The notes below the pieces were generated by a model. That model saw only the letters and a list, made by a program, of their open reading frames with translations. It had not been told where the DNA came from and did no database searches. Source: Sphingomonas aquatilis (GTDB lineage: Bacteria > Pseudomonadota > Alphaproteobacteria > Sphingomonadales > Sphingomonadaceae). Taken from it: 64,000 bases of DNA. Positions 60,800 through 64,000 of the stretch are shown here, one piece after another. The translations under genes and the position numbers were made by a program. The stretch lies in the NCBI RefSeq assembly GCF_014196115.1, contig NZ_JACIDB010000003.1, positions 124,001-188,000 on the forward strand. The letters run 5' to 3'. Position 1 is the first letter of the stretch; each line of letters starts with the position of its first letter.

Positions 60800-61344
60800 G
60801 CCTCTGCCTCCGCCTTGGTGTTGCTATGGCGCAGCGCGACATCGACCGTGCCGTTCGCCTCCGCCACTTCGCGGATCGCATCGACGATGTTGGGATAGGC
60901 GGCGCAGCGGCACAGATTGCCGCTCATCCGTTCGGAGATTTCGCCATCGTCGAAGCGCGGCGCGTCGAGGTCGCCGGTGACGTGGCTGGGCCAGCCTTTC
61001 TTCACCTCGTCCATCATGCCGACCGCGGAACAGATCTGGCCCGGCGTGCAATAGCCGCACTGATAGCCGTCGTGGCGGACGAAGGCGGCCTGGAGCGGGT
61101 GGAGGTCGTCGGGCGTGCCGAGGCCCTCGATCGTCACGATCTCATCGTCCTGGTGCATCACCGCGAGGCTGAGGCAGCTGTTGATGCGGCGGCCGTTGAC
61201 CAGCATCGTACATGCACCGCACTGGCCGTGATCGCAGCCCTTCTTGCTGCCCGTCAGCCCCAGATGCTCGCGACACAGGTCGAGCAGCGAGGTGCGGATA
61301 TCGGGCTCCGCCTGATAGGACTGCCCGTTGATCGTGAAGTGCAT
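60796..61344 (-). CDS. Molybdenum hydroxylase 2Fe-2S subunit (PaoA-like)
   Basis: A 182-residue small subunit with two 2Fe-2S clusters: the plant-type site Cys37, Cys42, Cys45, Cys57 (GCDHGQCGACTMLVNG) and the second site Cys96, Cys99, Cys145, Cys147 (QCGYCTPGQI, NLCRCAAYPNI). It moves electrons from Mo to FAD. Unlike E. coli PaoA there is no Tat signal ahead of the start, so the enzyme is probably cytoplasmic. ATG 61344 begins the ferredoxin domain. It is the first gene of the PaoABC-like operon and divergent from the phosphodiesterase gene. Confidence 0.96.
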   Translation of the reverse strand: MHFTINGQSYQAEPDIRTSLLDLCREHLGLTGSKKGCDHGQCGACTMLVNGRRINSCLSLAVMHQDDEIVTIEGLGTPDDLHPLQAAFVRHDGYQCGYCTPGQICSAVGMMDEVKKGWPSHVTGDLDAPRFDDGEISERMSGNLCRCAAYPNIVDAIREVAEANGTVDVALRHSNTKAEAEA

Positions 61345-61407
61345 GGAAACCCTCGCAGTTCGGGGGTGTCGCACCCCTGTCAGATTAGGGCCGTAACGCT
61401 CTGGGTC

Positions 61408-62505
61408 ATGATGGTTTCCGCTTTGCGAATCGCTCTCACCGGGATGCTGCTGGCATCCGTTCCCGCAACCGGGCAGGATAGTCCCATGACGCATGCTCCC
61501 CTGTCGTCGCCGCCCCTGTCGCCCCCAATCGTGATCGCGCACCGGGGGGCAAGCGGATCGCGCCCCGAACATACGCTGGCCTCGTACGAGCTGGCGATCG
61601 AGCAGGGCGCTGATTTCATCGAGCCCGACCTAGTGCCGACCAAGGACAATGTGCTGGTCGCGCGCCACGAAAATGCGATCGGTGGCACCACCGACGTCGC
61701 GCAGCATCCCGAATTCGCCAGCCGCAAGACAACCAAGACGATCGACGGCCAGACGCTGACCGACTGGTTTACCGAGGATTTCACGCTCGCCGAATTGAAG
61801 ACGCTGCGCGCGAAGGAGCGCCTGCCGCAGCTGCGCCCCGGCAATGCCGCCTATGACGGCAAATATCAGGTGCCGACGCTTGCCGAGATCATCGACCTCG
61901 CCAAGCGCCGGTCGAAGGAATTGGGGCGGACGATCGGCATCTATCCCGAAACCAAGCATCCGACCTATTTCGCCAGCATCGGCCACCCGACCGACGTCCT
62001 GCTGGTCGAACAGTTGCGCAAGGCGGGGTGGCAAGACGCCAGCGCGCCGGTGTTCATCCAGTCGTTCGAGGTCAAGAACCTGCAACGCATCCACGCGATG
62101 ACCGGCATCCGCCTGATCCAGCTCGTCGCGGGCGAGGGGGCGCCGGCAGATGGCGCCGCGCCCTCCTATGCCGCGATGCTGACGTCCGCGGGGCTGAAGC
62201 AAATCGCGACCTATGCCTTCGGCATCGGTCCCGACAAGGCGCAGCTGTGGACGGACAAGACGGCGACCATGCCCTCCACGCTCGTCGCCGATGCGCATGC
62301 CGCGGGCGTCCGCGTCCACCCCTGGACGTACCGCGCCGAAAACGCCTTCCTGCCGCCGCGCTTCCAGCGGGGGACGGACAAGGCCGCGCATGGCGATATC
62401 GCGGGCGAAATCACGGCGGGGCTGGCGCAGGGGATCGACGGATTCTTCACGGATTATCCGCTAATTGGCGTAGAGACCCTTCGGTCGGCCAAGGATCATC
62501 CGTAA
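61408..62505 (+). CDS. glpQ: Glycerophosphodiester phosphodiesterase (periplasmic GlpQ type)
   Basis: A 365-residue GDPD that cleaves glycerophosphodiesters to glycerol 3-phosphate and an alcohol. It carries a signal peptide (MMVSALRIALTGMLLASVPATG) and the catalytic HRGASGSRPEHT and GADFIEPDLVPTKDNVLVARHE motifs (His, Glu and Asp for Ca2+ binding), followed by IYPETKHPTYF. It is a longer, GlpQ-type periplasmic enzyme. ATG 61408 or 61411 are equally possible; no good ribosome site is seen. The start of a small lipoprotein gene follows directly after its stop (62506). Product could feed GlpD. Confidence 0.93.
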   Translation: MMVSALRIALTGMLLASVPATGQDSPMTHAPLSSPPLSPPIVIAHRGASGSRPEHTLASYELAIEQGADFIEPDLVPTKDNVLVARHENAIGGTTDVAQHPEFASRKTTKTIDGQTLTDWFTEDFTLAELKTLRAKERLPQLRPGNAAYDGKYQVPTLAEIIDLAKRRSKELGRTIGIYPETKHPTYFASIGHPTDVLLVEQLRKAGWQDASAPVFIQSFEVKNLQRIHAMTGIRLIQLVAGEGAPADGAAPSYAAMLTSAGLKQIATYAFGIGPDKAQLWTDKTATMPSTLVADAHAAGVRVHPWTYRAENAFLPPRFQRGTDKAAHGDIAGEITAGLAQGIDGFFTDYPLIGVETLRSAKDHP

Positions 62506-62793
62506 ATGCGTATCGCCCCTGTTTCCTGCGTTGTTCTGATACCCTTAGCGCTCGCCACCACCGGCTGCGTCAGCACCGCCGCCACGATCGTGAAGGCGCC
62601 GTTCAAGGTCGCCGGCAAGGCGATCGACTGGACGACGACCAGCCAGGACGAGGCCGACCGCAATTACGGCCGCAAGATGCGCAAGCAGGAAGCAAAAGAG
62701 GGGCGCGAACGCCGCAAGGCCGCGGAGCAATGCCGCAAGCATCCCGACGATCAGGATGCTTGCCGCTATTCCGGGTATCGCGCGGGGTATTGA
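62506..62793 (+). CDS. Small lipoprotein, function unknown
   Basis: A 95-residue protein with a lipobox (ATTGC, Cys21) and a charged, helix-prone mature part (WTTTSQDEADRNYGRKMRKQEAKEGRERRKAAEQ). It ends in CRKHPDDQDACRYSGYRAGY with two Cys. I recognise no domain. It starts on the base after the glpQ stop codon, so it is probably coupled to it. A repeat element follows downstream. Confidence 0.78.
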   Translation: MRIAPVSCVVLIPLALATTGCVSTAATIVKAPFKVAGKAIDWTTTSQDEADRNYGRKMRKQEAKEGRERRKAAEQCRKHPDDQDACRYSGYRAGY

Positions 62794-62839
62794 GGGGGGG
62801 GCGCTCCTTTCGTCACACCGTCTTGCGACACGCCCCTCC

Positions 62840-62944
62840 CGTGATCCCGGCGAACGCCGGGATCCACGAACACGGGCGACGGATGGTGCCCTGTAACAAC
62901 GGCGTTCACCGCAACCATGGATCCCGGTGTCCGCCGGGATGACG
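62840..62944. repeat. Palindromic repeat of the ATCCCGGCG type
   Basis: CGTGATCCCGGCGAACGCCGGGATCC and GGATCCCGGTGTCCGCCGGGATGACG are mutually inverted hairpins at the two ends of about 105 nt. It is related in design, not in sequence, to the CCCCGGA and ATTCCCGC families. Confidence 0.7.
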
Positions 62945-62979
62945 AGAGTGGGGGAGTCGGCGCCTGAGCCCCCCACGTC

Positions 62980-63075
62980 CGTCATTCCCGCGAAGGCGGG
63001 AATCCAGAACCTCTAACGGTTGCGATGGAGCCGCACGGTCAGCCAGTCTGGATTCCCGCCTTCGCGGGAATGACG
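62980..63075. repeat. REPIN-like 96-bp palindromic element, copy 3
   Basis: Again 96 bp with the same 27-bp ends. Orientation matches copy 2 (57463-57558); the centre shares CCTCTAAC and the GTCTGG end. It lies between the lipoprotein and the lipase-like genes. Confidence 0.88.
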
Positions 63076-63109
63076 GGTGGTGGTGGGCAGGTCGTTCCCA
63101 AACGTCTCC

Positions 63110-63898
63110 TTACCGATCCTGCGCCACCGCGCCTTTCGCCAGCGCCGCGGCCACGGCGATCATCACCTCCGGATGGATATGCACGCCCAGGTGGCCGCTG
63201 TTCACCTGCACCGCCTCGGCGCTGGGATCGTGGCAGATGAAGCCGTTGACGAAGCCGTCGTGCGGGCTCCAGATCGCGGTGCAGGGCACCGGTAGCGGGG
63301 CGGCGATCGCTTCGCTGCGGGCGATGACGGCAGGGTCGTCGACGCGCTCGCCCGTCGCCCATTCGAACGCACGCCAGACGTTGGTGGCGCGGCCCCAGCC
63401 GGCATAGGGCGAGCTGACCGTCACCACGCGCCGCACCAGATCCGGCCGGCGATGCGCGACCAGCCGTGCCATGATGCCGCCGAGGCTGACGCCGACCAGC
63501 GTCACCGGCCCGTCCTCAGCCTCTAGCGCCTCGACCCGTGCGATCAGCCGCTCGGCCTCCGCGCCGACGCTTTTCACGCCCAGGTTTCGGCCCAGCCCCC
63601 AGCCTTCGGCGCGATAGCCGAGGCCTTCGAGGAAGCGCCGCAGCACCAGGCTGGAGCCGTCGGCATCGAACAGGCCGGGCAGGATCATCACCGTGCCGCC
63701 CGCGCCCTGCGGCACCGCGGCGAGCGCGGCGGCGTGGCGCCAGCGGGTCGCGAGCATCCAGGCGACGCGCGGCACCTCGCTCGCTGCGAGCGCCTTGGGC
63801 GGGGGCGGGGGCGCGTCGAAGCGGTCGCCGAAGCGGGCGTGCGACGGCGGTTCGCTGCGCCAGCGGGCGAGGCCCGTCTGCAACCGGCTCAGAACCAT
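63110..63898 (-). CDS. Alpha/beta hydrolase, lipase/esterase-like
   Basis: A 262-residue alpha/beta hydrolase. The nucleophile elbow GVSLGG (Ser138) follows PVTLV, an ILPGLFDADGS oxyanion-type loop lies at about 72-82, and catalytic Asp and His are probably in IWSPHDGFVNGF and GHLGVHIHPEV. It has no clear signal peptide. Substrates are probably esters or lipids. It starts at ATG 63898 and overlaps the stop of an upstream DUF2459-type gene by 10 nt, so the two are cotranscribed. Confidence 0.87.
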   Translation of the reverse strand: MVLSRLQTGLARWRSEPPSHARFGDRFDAPPPPPKALAASEVPRVAWMLATRWRHAAALAAVPQGAGGTVMILPGLFDADGSSLVLRRFLEGLGYRAEGWGLGRNLGVKSVGAEAERLIARVEALEAEDGPVTLVGVSLGGIMARLVAHRRPDLVRRVVTVSSPYAGWGRATNVWRAFEWATGERVDDPAVIARSEAIAAPLPVPCTAIWSPHDGFVNGFICHDPSAEAVQVNSGHLGVHIHPEVMIAVAAALAKGAVAQDR

Positions 63899-64000
63899 GA
63901 CAGCACCGTGATCGGGAAGGGCGTCCAGCGCCCGACCCGCACGCCCGCGTTCGCCAGCGTCGCGCCGACCCAGGCGTTGCAGGTACGCCGCGCGCTGTAA
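63889..64000 (-). CDS. DUF2459 domain protein, C-terminal part (runs off the right edge)
   Basis: Only the last 36 residues are present: they begin YSARRTCNAWVGATLANAG, continue VRVGRWTPFPITVLSWF and end with a stop at 63889-63891. The TCNAW...LANAGVxVGRWTPF pattern matches the end of the DUF2459 (TIGR02117) family of membrane-associated proteins of unknown function. It overlaps the hydrolase start by 10 nt. The frame is supported by family-like sequence rather than length. Confidence 0.6.
   Translation of the reverse strand, partial: YSARRTCNAWVGATLANAGVRVGRWTPFPITVLSWF

Larger units (their letters stand above)
62794..63109. other. Intergenic region, 316 nt, mostly repeats
   Basis: No gene is supported. 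Nearly all of it is two palindromic repeat elements, 62840-62944 and 62980-63075. It separates the lipoprotein and lipase-like genes, which converge, so these elements may also mark transcript ends. Confidence 0.6.

Noticed and set aside
57560..60898. A 1112-residue open frame on the plus strand opposite the Mo and FAD subunit genes
   Set aside because: Entirely antisense to conserved genes, with Arg/Asp/Gly-rich low-complexity translation and no recognisable motif.
62840..63075. Clustered palindromes that could look like a CRISPR array
   Set aside because: There are only two units, of different sequence, each an inverted repeat. There are no regular direct repeats with unique spacers and no cas genes.

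Overview
The window looks like a chromosomal stretch of a Sphingomonas-like alphaproteobacterium (Sphingomonadaceae). The evidence is very high GC with long antisense shadow frames, a CpdR-type response regulator, SapC and DUF3597 proteins, a large TonB-dependent receptor, an ohr/ohrR pair, EcfG-type promoter sequences, and many short palindromic intergenic repeats. I see no phage, plasmid, insertion sequence, CRISPR array or known defence island. Almost all of it reads as core or metabolic chromosome.

Layout. 1-2.7 kb: redox and stress genes (msrB fragment, SDR, PfpI-like protein; divergent ohr and ohrR). 2.7-5.9 kb: periplasmic copper resistance (copA, copB) and a DUF1289 protein. 5.9-9 kb: a RhlE-like helicase and small membrane or exported proteins. 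9.1-13.7 kb: a D-2-hydroxyacid dehydrogenase-like flavoprotein, SapC, cytochrome b561, a probable C-rich small RNA, an N-formylglutamate amidohydrolase and cpdR. 13.8-17 kb: tRNA-Val(GAC) and the divergent glpK and glpD. 17-24 kb: a xylose unit (xylA, xylB, an exported GH43 enzyme, a LacI-type regulator and an MFS sugar transporter) with two LacI-type operators. 24-26.8 kb: an outer-membrane porin and nhaA. 26.8-34.8 kb: a four-gene alpha-glucan/trehalose operon (glgX/treX, treZ, malQ, treY) joined by 4-nt overlaps. 35-38.4 kb: two alkylation-repair genes (aag, ogt), a glutaredoxin, an RNase H-like protein and a divergent DUF4142/DUF3597 pair with EcfG-type promoters. 38.4-43.4 kb: a 1000-residue hybrid histidine kinase and two crotonase-family genes. 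43.4-48 kb: a small HTH protein, a TonB-dependent receptor and a third crotonase. 48-53.2 kb: a tripartite efflux operon (NodT-type channel, MacA-like adaptor, MacB-type ATPase and permease). 53.4-61.3 kb: a molybdenum hydroxylase operon (2Fe-2S, FAD and Mo subunits, a second Mo subunit, XdhC and MocA maturation factors). 61.4-64 kb: a glycerophosphodiester phosphodiesterase, a lipoprotein, a lipase-like hydrolase and the C-terminus of a DUF2459 protein.

How the genes work together. Xylosidase products can enter through the MFS permease and feed xylulose 5-phosphate via XylA and XylB. Glycerol 3-phosphate from GlpK or GlpQ feeds GlpD. GlgX, TreZ, MalQ and TreY can convert glycogen or maltodextrin to trehalose. 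XdhC and MocA supply mature cofactor to the Mo enzymes.

The most interesting items are non-coding. They are a candidate small RNA with an exposed anti-Shine-Dalgarno motif (12197-12305), a perfect EcfG-type promoter ahead of DUF4142, a 96-bp REPIN-like element present three times at identical length, and an unexplained 35-bp repeat around 7.4 and 7.8 kb. In the proteins, the most notable points are a Cys-Pro-Pro/Met/His cassette shared by CopA and CopB, and two tandem Mo-subunit paralogues served by one set of small subunits. I found no convincing completely new multi-gene system.
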